Assembly: GCA_012033335.1 (NCBI GenBank) | Contig: JAAURB010000055.1 | Coordinates: 1-36,013 of the forward strand | Length of the DNA stretch: 36,013 nucleotides | Direction of reading: 5' to 3' | Source of the DNA: Oscillatoriales cyanobacterium RM2_1_1 | Lineage (GTDB): Bacteria; Cyanobacteriota; Cyanobacteriia; Cyanobacteriales; Microcoleaceae | Shown: piece after piece, positions 9,245-17,123 of the stretch | How positions within the stretch are numbered: the stretch's first letter is position 1 | Layout: the number at the start of each line of letters is the position of its first letter | Notes under the pieces: generated by a model | Database searches by the model: none | What the model saw: the letters and a program-made list of their open reading frames with translations, nothing else | Told to the model about the DNA's origin: nothing | Position numbers and translations under genes: made by a program

Positions 9245-9667
9245 TTGAGGGGCATTTCTACCAATCCCGTCCATCAACAGTATCCCTTGATGGGTATGAG
9301 TGGACGTTCAAGTGTGGCCCATTTTTATTCCATGACCCATTGGACATATTTGGGAAAACAGCAAGATGGAGTCCGATTTGTCCAGATTCATCCTCAGGTT
9401 GCTCAAGCAATTGGCGTTCAAACTGGGGACGCAGTGGTGGTTGAAAGTCCCAGGGGGCAGGCTTCAGGAACGGCGCTGATCTGGGAGGGGATTCGGCAGG
9501 ATACCCTATTTATTCCAGGTTGGTTTGGGCCTCGGCAGCAAATGGCCACAGAATTGGGTACTCCTCTGTATGAACCTGTTAGCCAGTTACTCGATGATCA
9601 GTTCTATGACAATCTTTCGGGGCAGCAAGCTTACAAATGTTTCGCCTGTCGAGTCAGAAAAGCTTAA
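9245..9667 (+). pseudogene. Molybdopterin oxidoreductase, C-terminal remnant
   Basis: The frame matches the end of a molybdopterin oxidoreductase of the nitrate reductase/formate dehydrogenase type. MSGRSSVAHFYSMTHWTYLG is followed by the molybdopterin-dinucleotide-binding domain: VRFVQIHPQVAQAIGVQTGD, VVVESPRGQASG, then FIPGWFGPRQQMATELGTPL. It ends YKCFACRVRKA with a stop at 9665-9667. Such enzymes have 700 or more residues; only about the last 125 are here. No Fe-S or molybdopterin-binding N-terminal part is seen upstream, where intergenic sequence with a dispersed repeat lies. The ATG at 9245 is probably only the first Met of a fragment. It converges on thiO with 34 bp between the stops. 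Confidence 0.75.
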
Positions 9668-9701
9668 CCTAACGGGGGCTCAATGGCAGAGGGTCAACCA
9701 G

Positions 9702-10874
9702 TCAACCCATGGAAAATCGATGCCAAGAGAACTGACGTAGCAAGGGATCAGCTTTTTGTTCCAGTACCCAATCTGCAATCAGTTGGGCGGTCATCGGGGC
9801 TAATAAAATGCCATTGCGATGATGCCCCACTGCCAGAGTAAGATTCTTAAAGGGACTGCCGCCCAGGATCGGAAACTGGTCGGGAGTGGTGGGGCGAAAT
9901 CCCCACCAAAAGTCCTGAATGGGAAAATCCTGTAGGGCCGGATAGAGCCGAATCGCTTTGGACAGGAGGGATTGTAGTCCGGCTGGAGTGAGGCCGGGAT
10001 CAAAGCTGTGGGGTTCTACCGTGGCCCCAATGACAATCAATCCATCTCGACGGGGCACAATATAAGCCTCTGAGCCAAATAGTACCTGCTTGAGGGGCAG
10101 GGGTTCAGGGGAGGGAGGAACTCGAACCGATAGCATCTGGCCTTTGACGGGGTAAACCGGAATAGTTGGTAAAATCTGAGCTGACCAGGCTCCCGTCGCC
10201 AAAATATAGTGAGCACCCGTAACCGTTCCTTGATTGGTGTGAACTTTGATTATCATTGCGGGATGAATTGCAGAATTCTCGGGCTCGAACGGTTGACCCT
10301 GAGAATTCTGAGGTTTTAGAGTTTGCGCTTCCAGGGATTGAGTTTCAAGCCGCTGAACTTCCACTCCTTCGCGAAGATTGACCCCCAGCTTTTGGGCGGC
10401 AACTTTTAAAGTCCTGGCCAAACCCCGCCGGTTATCAACCTGAGCATCCTGGGGAAACCACCAGGCTCCAACGACTTCTGGGCCTAAATCGGGTTGACGT
10501 TGATCGAGGGTGTTGCGATCGCACCAATAGGCAGGAGTTTCGGGGGATTCTGAGCCGACCGTTGATTCAGGTCGCTGGTAGACTGGGGCTAAAATTCCAC
10601 AGGGCCAATATCCCGGATCTAATCCGGCGATCGCCTCTAGCTTATTGGCCCAATCCTGATACAGGGCACGGCTTCCCAGGGCTAGTTTGAGAAATTCTGG
10701 ATCTTGAATCCCCTCTGCCTGGGGCGCTAACATTCCCGCCGCCGCATGGGCTGCCGCTTCTTGAAAATTACGGCTAAGCAGGGTAACATTGGCCCCCCGG
10801 AGTTGCAATTCAATACTGATGGATAAGCCCATTAGACCCCCACCAATAATTACAATGTCATTCCCAGTCTTCAT
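9702..10874 (-). CDS. thiO: Glycine oxidase ThiO (FAD-dependent)
   Basis: FAD-dependent amine oxidase that turns glycine into iminoacetate (dehydroglycine), the nitrogen source for the thiazole ring of thiamine. The N-terminal dinucleotide fold is clear (DIVIIGGGLMGLSISIELQLRGANVTLLSR, residues 6-35), followed by AAAHAAAGMLAPQAEG, typical of ThiO/DAO. C-terminal FAD-contacting sequence is also present (WWGFRPTTPDQFPILGG and NLTLAVGHHRNGILLAPMTAQLIADW). At 390 residues it is a little long because of a low-complexity insert near residues 173-200 (LETQSLEAQTLKPQNSQGQP). In many cyanobacteria ThiO is fused to ThiG; here it ends as a single-domain protein. No thiamine riboswitch was recognised upstream. 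Confidence 0.9.
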   Translation of the reverse strand: MKTGNDIVIIGGGLMGLSISIELQLRGANVTLLSRNFQEAAAHAAAGMLAPQAEGIQDPEFLKLALGSRALYQDWANKLEAIAGLDPGYWPCGILAPVYQRPESTVGSESPETPAYWCDRNTLDQRQPDLGPEVVGAWWFPQDAQVDNRRGLARTLKVAAQKLGVNLREGVEVQRLETQSLEAQTLKPQNSQGQPFEPENSAIHPAMIIKVHTNQGTVTGAHYILATGAWSAQILPTIPVYPVKGQMLSVRVPPSPEPLPLKQVLFGSEAYIVPRRDGLIVIGATVEPHSFDPGLTPAGLQSLLSKAIRLYPALQDFPIQDFWWGFRPTTPDQFPILGGSPFKNLTLAVGHHRNGILLAPMTAQLIADWVLEQKADPLLRQFSWHRFSMG

Positions 10875-10916
10875 GTGCCAGGTTAGAGTCAGTTAAGGAT
10901 TATGGATCAAATGTAG

Positions 10917-10940
10917 AACAGCCGTCTTGGCTGTTTTCTT
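10917..10940. terminator. Stem-loop between Uma2 gene and thiO
   Basis: AACAGCC-gtctt-GGCTGTT forms a 7-bp perfect stem, followed on the plus strand by TTCTTATAG. It lies just after the Uma2-type gene, which is read leftwards, but the T-rich tail is on the plus-strand side. It may act as a weak or bidirectional terminator. Confidence 0.4.
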
Positions 10941-10988
10941 ATAGACAAGATGCCTGCACCACAAGATTTACCTATTTGACAGATATTC

Positions 10989-11720
10989 CTAAGTTTGAGT
11001 TGTTTTGAGTCCAAGTTTTTTCAGGGATTCTGCCAGGTCTATGTCTGACCAAGGTTGCTCTGTAGGCGTTTGGGGCAGGGATTCTGAATTGAGTTCTGGG
11101 TTGGGTTGGGAGCTTTCTTGGAGGGTTCGAGGTTGAATCCATTGACCTTGAGCATCATACCAACGTAGCCAGGCTCGTTGCAGACCATTGTCAGATCCAT
11201 GCCAAAGCCCCAAACCCAGTTCAAGCTCTGGAATCCATAGTCCTTGGGGAGTTGAGGCTAAGTTTTCATAGTCCGCGCCCCCTAGTTGAAACCCGTGGAG
11301 TTGGTTGGCGGTAGGGTCAAAGACAATATAATAGGGCACCCGCAAAATTCCTTCATAGACATCCCATTTGGTTGGAGTGTTTTCCAGTCCAGGCATCGTC
11401 TTACCCAAAACCTCAGCCTGGGTTTCTGGGGAGAGAAATTCAACCACTAGAAATGGGCTCTGGGTTTCTTGCCAGACAACATAGGATTTGCGGGGCGTGG
11501 CACCAAGGGCAGGTGAGGCTTCGAGTACCATGAACCAATCCGGTTGCTTATAGACCCAGGGATCTTGGGGGTCAAAGTACAATTTGACATCTGTGCCATA
11601 GAGAATCTGTTCAACAGGATAACCCTGTGGCTGACAGGTACTTCGCAGCCAATGGGATTGCCAGTTCCGAAATTGATCTAAGTCGGCCGATGGGGTTGAA
11701 TTTGGAGTGCTGCTAGACAT
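10989..11720 (-). CDS. Uma2 family (DUF820) putative endonuclease
   Basis: A 243-residue protein of the Uma2 family, a PD-(D/E)xK-fold group greatly expanded in cyanobacteria whose biological role is mostly unknown. Family features are DVKLYFDPQDPWVYKQPDWFMVLE, the core SPFLVVEFLSPETQAEVLGKT with its acidic residue, and KWDVYEGILRVPYYIVFDPTANQLHGFQL. The last 50 residues are Pro/Gln/Ser-rich and variable, ending SDIDLAESLKKLGLKTTQT. No partner gene is apparent. The start MSSSTPNSTPSADLDQFRNWQ is the first ATG of the frame. It is transcribed away from the repeat-bearing region at 11724-11887. Confidence 0.88.
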   Translation of the reverse strand: MSSSTPNSTPSADLDQFRNWQSHWLRSTCQPQGYPVEQILYGTDVKLYFDPQDPWVYKQPDWFMVLEASPALGATPRKSYVVWQETQSPFLVVEFLSPETQAEVLGKTMPGLENTPTKWDVYEGILRVPYYIVFDPTANQLHGFQLGGADYENLASTPQGLWIPELELGLGLWHGSDNGLQRAWLRWYDAQGQWIQPRTLQESSQPNPELNSESLPQTPTEQPWSDIDLAESLKKLGLKTTQT

Positions 11721-11808
11721 GAGTTGCGCGTCCTGATGAATGCCTTGATCCCAGAATACCGGTTGGCTTGGAAAATCCGCCTTAAATCCCCTAAAAATTG
11801 TCGATTCT

Positions 11809-11880
11809 GGAGGGTTGGGAGACCCAGGCCCTACATTGGATCAATTATTCACAGGGAGGGCTGGGAGACCCATCCCCTAC
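11809..11880. repeat. Two-copy repeat (GGGAGACCC family)
   Basis: GGAGGGTTGGGAGACCC at 11809 and GGAGGGCTGGGAGACCC at 11855, each followed by a short C-rich segment and CCCTAC, form two 26-bp near-identical units. Each unit contains a GGGagaCCC-type hairpin. A more divergent relative (GAGGTTGGGAAGCCCG) lies near 21402. The function is unknown. Confidence 0.65.
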
Positions 11881-11887
11881 GTGGGGT

Positions 11888-12400
11888 TTATCGACAGCCA
11901 AGGGAATCCCGAGTGGATACTCCGGTGGTAGGATTCACTCCTGTAGCTCCCTCACACAATTGCCGCACCTGCAAGCCATCTAGCAAGGCTTCAGTAAAAT
12001 CTGCGCCATCGACCTTGGTATGGCTAAAGGTTGAGCCGAAGAATAGGGCCTCGGTGAAAATAGAATTGCTCAAGTCAGCGTCGGTAAAATCTGCCTGATC
12101 CAACATTCCGTAGGTGACATCTGCCCCTGTCATCGTGACTTTTTTGAGGATGGCTTTGCTAAAAATTGCCCCCTTTAGATAGGAGTTATCAAACTGGGCT
12201 GACTCTAGATTAGAATTGGCAAATTCAGCCTGAGGAAAAGACTGATTAGAAAAATCCCGACCTTGTAACAGGCTATGACTAAAAAACAAGCCCGGCGGGT
12301 TTTCTTCCGCCTGAAGGTTGGCTGGCCCCATGAAGCACAACAGGGTAAATAGAATAATGGCAAGCCAGCGAATCATCTGATTTCCTCCATCCCAGATCAT
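11888..12400 (-). CDS. Pentapeptide-repeat protein with signal peptide (lumenal/periplasmic)
   Basis: A 170-residue exported protein. The N-terminus has a signal peptide (MIRWLAIILFTLLCFMGPANLQAEE), which suggests that the real start is the second Met at 12376 rather than 12400. The body is a run of A(D/N)Lxx-type pentapeptides from about residue 50 to 140 (for example AEFANSNLESAQFDNSYLKGAIF and DQADFTDADLSNSIFTEALFFG), which fold as a right-handed quadrilateral helix. The end, CEGATGVNPTTGVSTRDSLGCR, is conserved with thylakoid-lumen pentapeptide proteins as I remember them. The biochemical role of this family is unknown. It stands alone, with repeats just downstream. Confidence 0.88.
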   Translation of the reverse strand: MIWDGGNQMIRWLAIILFTLLCFMGPANLQAEENPPGLFFSHSLLQGRDFSNQSFPQAEFANSNLESAQFDNSYLKGAIFSKAILKKVTMTGADVTYGMLDQADFTDADLSNSIFTEALFFGSTFSHTKVDGADFTEALLDGLQVRQLCEGATGVNPTTGVSTRDSLGCR

Positions 12401-12572
12401 CTCGGTGCTTTCTATTCTGACAAATGATTAACCAGTTTTGCGAGAAGGATAGCAATCTTATCGTCTCAATAAACTGCTGAAGTATAGCGATCCTAAATCA
12501 ATCGTGAGAAAAGCTAGGGAGAGGTTGAGGAACTTCGTCCCTAAGAAGGGGGCAACGTCTCTCCTTCTCACC

Positions 12573-12586
12573 AATCACTAGTGATT
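12573..12586. repeat. Perfect 14-bp palindrome
   Basis: AATCACTAGTGATT is a perfect palindrome 13 bp beyond the stop of the lipoprotein gene. The neighbouring stretch 12505-12570 is also rich in self-complementary segments (GAGAGGTTG with CAACGTCTCTC). It could be part of a transcription end or a binding site. No T-run follows. Confidence 0.4.
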
Positions 12587-12598
12587 CCTACATTGATA

Positions 12599-13447
12599 CT
12601 AGAATGCACAGTAATACAGATAAGCCAGATCAACGGATTTGCTGGTGGTTCCATCCAGTACTACCCCCCTGAAGTGAGTGCCTTCCAGACTGGCCGCCCA
12701 AAAAATGACCAGGGTGAGATCGCCCGACTGATAAACGGCTAGGGGTTGAGGAATCCCGACTTCACTCCGGGCATACAGGTCAACCGGGCTGCTATTCACC
12801 TGCTCAACGACCCGTTTTTCACTGGTCTCCTGGAACAGAGGTTTTTCTTGCTGCAAAATCTCAGTTTGAACTTGATAATCTGAGTACACTTGCTGCCTAA
12901 TGGTCAGGGATTCTGCCCGCCATTCTCGCTGTTGAGGTTGGGTTTTTGGCTGTTCCATCAGGGGAACTGCTGAAATATTATCTGCCTCTTGGGCTGATGC
13001 TAGCCAGACAATGCCCTCAGGTAGAGCTTGGGCCACGGAGAAACTCGCCATGGTGGTCTGATTGCCATCACAGCCATAGGGCTGTTTTGAGACCTGGATA
13101 AACTTTGCCTCAGCTTTAACCTCAGGCGCTATCACCCTCACATTGGCTGCCGGTGCGATCGGGGCATCCTCAGAAAAAATGACCACCTGGCTATTAGAGC
13201 TGGCGGGCTGCCAATCAAAGGAACCCTTTCCCGGCTGAGGAACCGTGACAAACCCCAACTGACCGGGAAATTCTATCTCAGACTCAGGATTCTGGATCAG
13301 GGGCGTATCAGTTGCCACCTGAACGGCTGGAGTTGGGGGCGCGTTGGAGATGGGTGTTACTGGTATTCCAGAACAGCTAACCAGAAGGGGAAATGCGGTA
13401 ATCCAGGTTAAAATTTTAGGTCGAAGTTGAAATGCGGTCATGATCAA
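12599..13447 (-). CDS. Hypothetical lipoprotein
   Basis: I do not recognise this 282-residue protein. The N-terminus is a lipoprotein signal: basic residues, a hydrophobic stretch ILTWITAFPLLVSC, and a Cys at about residue 25 in an LLVSC lipobox. A Pro-rich linker follows (GIPVTPISNAPPTPAV). The rest looks like a secreted beta-rich domain, with Gln-rich segments near residues 165-210 (MEQPKTQPQQREW, ILQQEKPLFQE). Cysteines are few outside the lipobox, one being in YGCDGNQTT and one in the final YLYYCAF. It is most likely anchored on the outer face of the plasma membrane or in the periplasm. The start could be at MTAFQL, two codons in. It lies downstream of prk on the same strand, separated from it by a terminator. 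Confidence 0.7.
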   Translation of the reverse strand: MIMTAFQLRPKILTWITAFPLLVSCSGIPVTPISNAPPTPAVQVATDTPLIQNPESEIEFPGQLGFVTVPQPGKGSFDWQPASSNSQVVIFSEDAPIAPAANVRVIAPEVKAEAKFIQVSKQPYGCDGNQTTMASFSVAQALPEGIVWLASAQEADNISAVPLMEQPKTQPQQREWRAESLTIRQQVYSDYQVQTEILQQEKPLFQETSEKRVVEQVNSSPVDLYARSEVGIPQPLAVYQSGDLTLVIFWAASLEGTHFRGVVLDGTTSKSVDLAYLYYCAF

Positions 13448-13536
13448 AACTATGTTTATTTATAGAGTGATCTACAGGGTTGGCCAGGGATCTACAGGGA
13501 AAAAACCAGGGAATTCGCATAAATCTGAATACAACC

Positions 13537-13570
13537 AAAAAAAATACGCGAGGAAGGTAAACTTCTCGCG
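13537..13570 (-). terminator. Rho-independent terminator of prk
   Basis: Read on the minus strand, CGCGAGAAG-tttac-CTTCCTCGCG forms a stem of 9-10 pairs with one bulge, followed by TATTTTTTTT. It lies 70 bp after the prk stop codon in the correct orientation and separates prk from the lipoprotein gene. Confidence 0.85.
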
Positions 13571-13640
13571 CCAAGTTCTGCTGAGTTGCAGACCCGATTT
13601 CAAACCTGAATGCCTGAAATCTAATAAAATCTACTGGGGT

Positions 13641-14645
13641 CTAGACCGTCGCAGCCACTTTCTCCACAGCACCCGTTAACCGTTCATAGGTGGATCGCAT
13701 CTTCAGGCCCACTAAAACCTGGAATAGGCCACTCCCGTCATTGGCCCCAGGATAATCCTGATGTTCTCGCATCATATGGGTCATCTCGCCATAGTACTTG
13801 GTAGAAATATTGCTCAGATGACCTTCAACATAGATCATCTCGTCCAGGTTATCAAATCTACCATCTACTTCCAGGACAGAGACTTCATTGCCGTAGTAGG
13901 TATCTGGCCCATAGAACATTTTGATACCCGGATAGGAACAGGTCAGCTTTCGCCCACAGGGAATCCAGTTAATCGTCGAACCTTCATCGAACAAATAGGC
14001 GGGCTCAAATCCTTCAATTCCCTCTTTTTGAATCAGGCGAATCCGCAGAACTTTATGCTCCTTATCGTCGGGAATCAACTGAGTCGGCAAGATTTGAATC
14101 ACCACATCAGCATGTTGCTTTTGGGGATCAATATAGGCTTCAAAATCAGGGCGACGAGCATTAATTGAAGCCAGAATGTCTTCGTAGCGATGGCCCCGTT
14201 CAGCCATATCCCGCTGAATCTTCCAGGCAATCTTGACCTGATCACTAATATCCAGATAGACTCCAAAGTCTACCAGTTCCCGTACCCGCTCATCATGAAA
14301 AGGGTGGAGTCCTTCGATTACAATAATGTGATTGGGAGTAATCTTTTCTGGCGGATCAATCATTCCCGTTTCATGGTTATAAATGGGTTTCATAATCGAT
14401 TGACCACTCTTGAGCGCTTTAATTTGCTCAGCCATTAAGTCAAAATTATTTGCCCTGGGATCAAGAGCGGTAATTCCAGTCTCCTTCCGCTGCTTACGAT
14501 CCAAACTATGATAATCGTCCAAGCAAATAACAGTGACAAAATCTTGCCCAAAAATGTCTGTTATCCGACGTAAAAATGTGGACTTTCCACATCCAGAATC
14601 TCCAGCAACGCCAATAACTACGATCCGATCCGGCTTGTTTCCCAT
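13641..14645 (-). CDS. prk: Phosphoribulokinase
   Basis: Calvin-cycle enzyme that phosphorylates ribulose 5-phosphate with ATP to make the RuBisCO substrate. The 334-residue frame is intact. The P-loop is GVAGDSGCGKSTF (residues 12-24). The thioredoxin-regulated pair Cys19/Cys41 is present, and so is the second pair Cys230/Cys236 in WIPCGRKLTCSYPG, which supports formation of the CP12-GAPDH-PRK dark complex. DDYHSLDR and VIEGLHPFHDERVRELVDF are further family signatures. AGAGGAA five bases before ATG 14645 is a good ribosome-binding site. It is a single gene with its own terminator (13537-13570) and a long upstream region with strong inverted repeats (14918-14960). Confidence 0.98.
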   Translation of the reverse strand: MGNKPDRIVVIGVAGDSGCGKSTFLRRITDIFGQDFVTVICLDDYHSLDRKQRKETGITALDPRANNFDLMAEQIKALKSGQSIMKPIYNHETGMIDPPEKITPNHIIVIEGLHPFHDERVRELVDFGVYLDISDQVKIAWKIQRDMAERGHRYEDILASINARRPDFEAYIDPQKQHADVVIQILPTQLIPDDKEHKVLRIRLIQKEGIEGFEPAYLFDEGSTINWIPCGRKLTCSYPGIKMFYGPDTYYGNEVSVLEVDGRFDNLDEMIYVEGHLSNISTKYYGEMTHMMREHQDYPGANDGSGLFQVLVGLKMRSTYERLTGAVEKVAATV

Positions 14646-14917
14646 AGGTTCCTCTGACCGACAAAAACTGTTTACAAAGACTCAGCAAATGAACTCTGAG
14701 AACAAAAAACCTAGCTAATATCTACTAAAAACCACACCACTTTAGTCATGGATGAAGCAACCATCAACACCAAGAGCGACGTAAGCATCCTAATTGACGA
14801 GTAGGCCTAGATAGAAAGCTGGGCGTTTTATACTAACTTTTGTTTAAGATTTTACCAGAAGGGGATCATCCCTACAAGTCTGACGACGAATTAGCAACAC
14901 AGAGAGTCACTTACTTC

Positions 14918-14960
14918 TTAACCGGTTAATTACTTGACTTTATACACAATCAAGTAATTA
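14918..14960. promoter_or_regulatory. Palindrome and 11-bp inverted repeat upstream of prk
   Basis: TTAACCGGTTAA (14918-14929) is a perfect palindrome. It overlaps TAATTACTTGA at 14927-14937, which is repeated in perfect inverted form as TCAAGTAATTA at 14950-14960 after 12 bases. LysR-type regulators of carbon fixation genes (CbbR/CmpR type) bind TTA-N7/8-TAA and similar AT-rich palindromes. The site lies about 275 bp upstream of the prk start. A role in prk control is inferred. Confidence 0.45.
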
Positions 14961-15304
14961 GATGAAATTATAGCCAGAATAAAAACAACTTATCAGTTCA
15001 TTTGCTCCTCTGACCGTTTGGTCAACAAAGGCTTCTAGCCAGAACAGAACAGCCAGAATGGACTTTGAGCAAGTAAAGTTTTATAGTCTCGCTGATTCAT
15101 CGCAATTTGGATGAGAACATTCTCCTGGAGGCGCTCTATGTCCTTCCAAGACTATCCTGAGTGTTCATTTTTTCACGCCAACCACGAGTCACCTGAGTAT
15201 AAGCCTCTTCGCAGGTTACTAAGATTCACCAATACCCTATCAATAGCGGAATTCATCTAGCTCAAAATCAAGCTTTCCCGAATGATGGGCTCTCACTGAC
15301 TAAA

Positions 15305-15334
15305 GGTACAGATACTAGAGGTACAGATACTAGA
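15305..15334. repeat. Exact 15-bp tandem duplication next to tRNA-Ser
   Basis: GGTACAGATACTAGA occurs twice head to tail, ending five bases before the 3' end of the tRNA gene. A partial third unit (AGTAC) follows. It may be slippage or the scar of an integration event. Confidence 0.8.
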
Positions 15335-15338
15335 AGTA

Positions 15339-15430
15339 CGGAGAGGGAGGGATTCGAACCCTCGGATAGGACTTACGTACCTATCAACAGATTAGCAATC
15401 TGTCGCATTCGACCACTCTGCCACCTCTCC
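15339..15430 (-). tRNA. tRNA-Ser (anticodon GCU)
   Basis: On the minus strand the gene starts GGAGAGGTGGCAGAGTGGTC and ends with GGTTCGAATCC and CCTCTCC, giving a seven-pair acceptor stem. The anticodon arm is ACAGA-TTGCTAA-TCTGT, with GCT as anticodon. The long variable arm (GATAGGTACGTAAGTCCTATC) is typical of a class II serine tRNA, and the discriminator is G. CCA is not encoded. Length is 92 nt. It reads AGC/AGU codons. Confidence 0.96.
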
Positions 15431-15488
15431 AGAATGTCATCTCTTTATCCTAGCAAATTCAAAATGGAGTTGTCTAGATCTGTCTAAC

Positions 15489-16469
15489 TCAAGCTCTGTC
15501 TACAATCCACTGAATCACCTGCTGCCCTAGATCCCGATGGTCAAGTAGGTCGATCTCACGAATGCCGGTGGGGCTGGTAACGTTGACTTCGGTGAGATAT
15601 CCGCCAATCACATCAATCCCAACAAAGTACAGACCATCTGCTCGCAGTTTGGGAGCAATAACAGCACAAATTTCCTGATCCCGTTCAGTCATCTGAGTTT
15701 GGGCGACCCGCCCTCCCACGGCCATATTCCCCCGAAACTCTTTGCCCGTTGGAATCCGATTGATCGCTCCAATTGGCTCTCCATTGAGTAGAATAATTCG
15801 CTTATCGCCATCTTTGGCTTCAGGCAGATAGGTCTGGATCATCACAGGCTCTAGCCCCTGGCGGGTGCTGACTTCTACCAGGGAGTTGAGGTTGCGATCG
15901 CCCGGTTCTAGAAACAAAATTCCCTCCCCCGCTTTCCCCCCTAAGGGTTTGAGCACCGCTGCCCCTTGGCGCTCGACAAATTCTCGAATCACCTGCTTAT
16001 CCTGACTGACAATCGTTTCGGGAATCACTGCAGTGAACTGCAGGGCATACATTTTTTCGTTGGCGGCCCGAATTCCCCCCGGAGTATTGATTACCAGGGT
16101 TTTTGCCGGGTTGATATAGTCTAGTAGATAGGTGGCATAGAGATAGGGCACTGTCACCGGAGGATCCGTTCGCATGAATATCGCATCCATAGCCTCCAAC
16201 GCTTGAAAGACAGGCTCTCCCAAGGAGAACCAAGGCTGAACCACCCGCCAGCGATCTAATGCTGCCGCCCTATCACTCTCCCGAACGATAGGGGTGAGGT
16301 GAACCGGAGTCAGGGCTGACCAGGTTTGCCCTTGAATTATGGTGAGCTGACTAGCAGCCGTTACCCAGACCTGATGACCTAGCTTTTGGGCCGCTTCCAT
16401 CAGGGCAACGGTACTGTCGTGGCCCGGATTGAGCTTTGCAATCGGGTCAATGATAAAGGCAAATTTCAT
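15489..16469 (-). CDS. gshB: Glutathione synthetase
   Basis: ATP-grasp ligase that joins gamma-glutamylcysteine and glycine to make glutathione, in the cytosol. The intact 326-residue frame begins MKFAFIIDPIAKLNPGHDST, the classic GshB start (DP...L...DST). Core motifs are FMRTDPPVTVPYLYATYLLD (about 98-117), NTPGGIRAANEKMYAL, AVLKPLGGKAGEGIL (the glycine-rich ATP-grasp loop) and the metal/ATP site FVGIDVIGGYLTEVNVTSPTG near 285-305. It lies 26 bp after the glutaredoxin gene on the same strand, so the two are probably one operon that supplies and uses glutathione. The tRNA-Ser gene follows on the same strand. Confidence 0.97.
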   Translation of the reverse strand: MKFAFIIDPIAKLNPGHDSTVALMEAAQKLGHQVWVTAASQLTIIQGQTWSALTPVHLTPIVRESDRAAALDRWRVVQPWFSLGEPVFQALEAMDAIFMRTDPPVTVPYLYATYLLDYINPAKTLVINTPGGIRAANEKMYALQFTAVIPETIVSQDKQVIREFVERQGAAVLKPLGGKAGEGILFLEPGDRNLNSLVEVSTRQGLEPVMIQTYLPEAKDGDKRIILLNGEPIGAINRIPTGKEFRGNMAVGGRVAQTQMTERDQEICAVIAPKLRADGLYFVGIDVIGGYLTEVNVTSPTGIREIDLLDHRDLGQQVIQWIVDRA

Positions 16470-16495
16470 ATTCTAATGATCATGCTAGTAACCGT

Positions 16496-16755
16496 CTAAG
16501 CAGCCAGGAGAGGATCGAGTTTGCCTAGGGCATCGAGTTCGTAAAGATCGTCACAACCCCCAATATGCTGATCATTAATAAAATCTGAGGTACAGAACGG
16601 CGACCATTAGCCCGCTGAGCCATTTGTCCCCGAGCTGTTTCGTCTCCATCGATCACATATTCTTTGAAGGCTACTCCTTTTTGGTTGAGCAGGGATTTGG
16701 CCCGAATACAGAAGGGACAGGAACTCCAGGTGTAGATTTCGATTTGACCAGCCAT
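16496..16755 (-). CDS. grxC: Glutaredoxin 3 (frameshifted)
   Basis: Small glutathione-dependent thiol oxidoreductase. The N-terminal half reads MAGQIEIYTWSSCPFCIRAK with the dithiol CPFC active site at residues 13-16, then ANGRRSVPQI with the cis-Pro. The frame then breaks: a run of four A (16580-16583, plus strand) appears one short. In the next frame the protein goes on as FINDQHIGGCDDLYELDALG and KLDPLLAA with a stop at 16496-16498. This restores the glutathione-binding GGCDD motif and a normal 86-residue length. Without the correction the product lacks that motif. The upstream gene in an apparent grxC-gshB operon, 26 bp before gshB. The shift is most likely a homopolymer error. Confidence 0.9.
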
Positions 16756-17123
16756 AGTGATTCAAGAGTTGAGTAACATTTCTTGATATTAAGTCTGAAG
16801 GGACTATAGTTCAACCTGAAGTTTTTGCACTGAATCAACTTGAATTGATCAACTTGAATCAATCGATCTGAGTTTGGAACTCAGCAGACAAGATTAAATA
16901 GAAAGCTGCATCAGCTAGATTGAGGCAGATATGCCAGAATGGGTTACCCTATCCCCAGCCCATCCTATAGTTAACTCACAATCCCGAGTTCACGACCTTG
17001 AAAACTTACAACCTAAGTTACAACTTAAAATTTCCAATTAAAATTTCCAATTCCCAACCCAGATTTCCTCAGAGAATATCGGGTTTTGAAACTTGAACTA
17101 TCTCGACAAAATCCCTAGAACCC
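16756..17123. other. Intergenic region between ssb and grxC
   Basis: No gene is supported. It holds short AT-rich repeats: CAACTTGAATTGATCAACTTGAAT-type words near 16837-16860 and AAAATTTCCAATT twice near 17028-17052. A promoter for grxC-gshB is expected here, but no clear boxes were found. Confidence 0.4.

Larger units (their letters stand above)
14646..15338. other. Long region upstream of prk
   Basis: No gene is supported in these 690 bp. On the prk strand a TATAAA-like -10 element lies near 14830 (about 185 bp before the start), without a clear -35. Further upstream is the inverted-repeat cluster at 14918-14960. The rest shows nothing definite. The length suggests a long leader or a complex promoter. 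Confidence 0.4.

Noticed and set aside
10875-10988. Thiamine (TPP) riboswitch upstream of thiO
   Set aside because: I could not find the conserved THI-box sequences in this short interval.
13440-13679. 79-codon plus-strand frame overlapping the lipoprotein start and the prk terminator
   Set aside because: It covers a clear terminator and the end of prk, has no domain or ribosome-binding site, and its composition looks non-coding.
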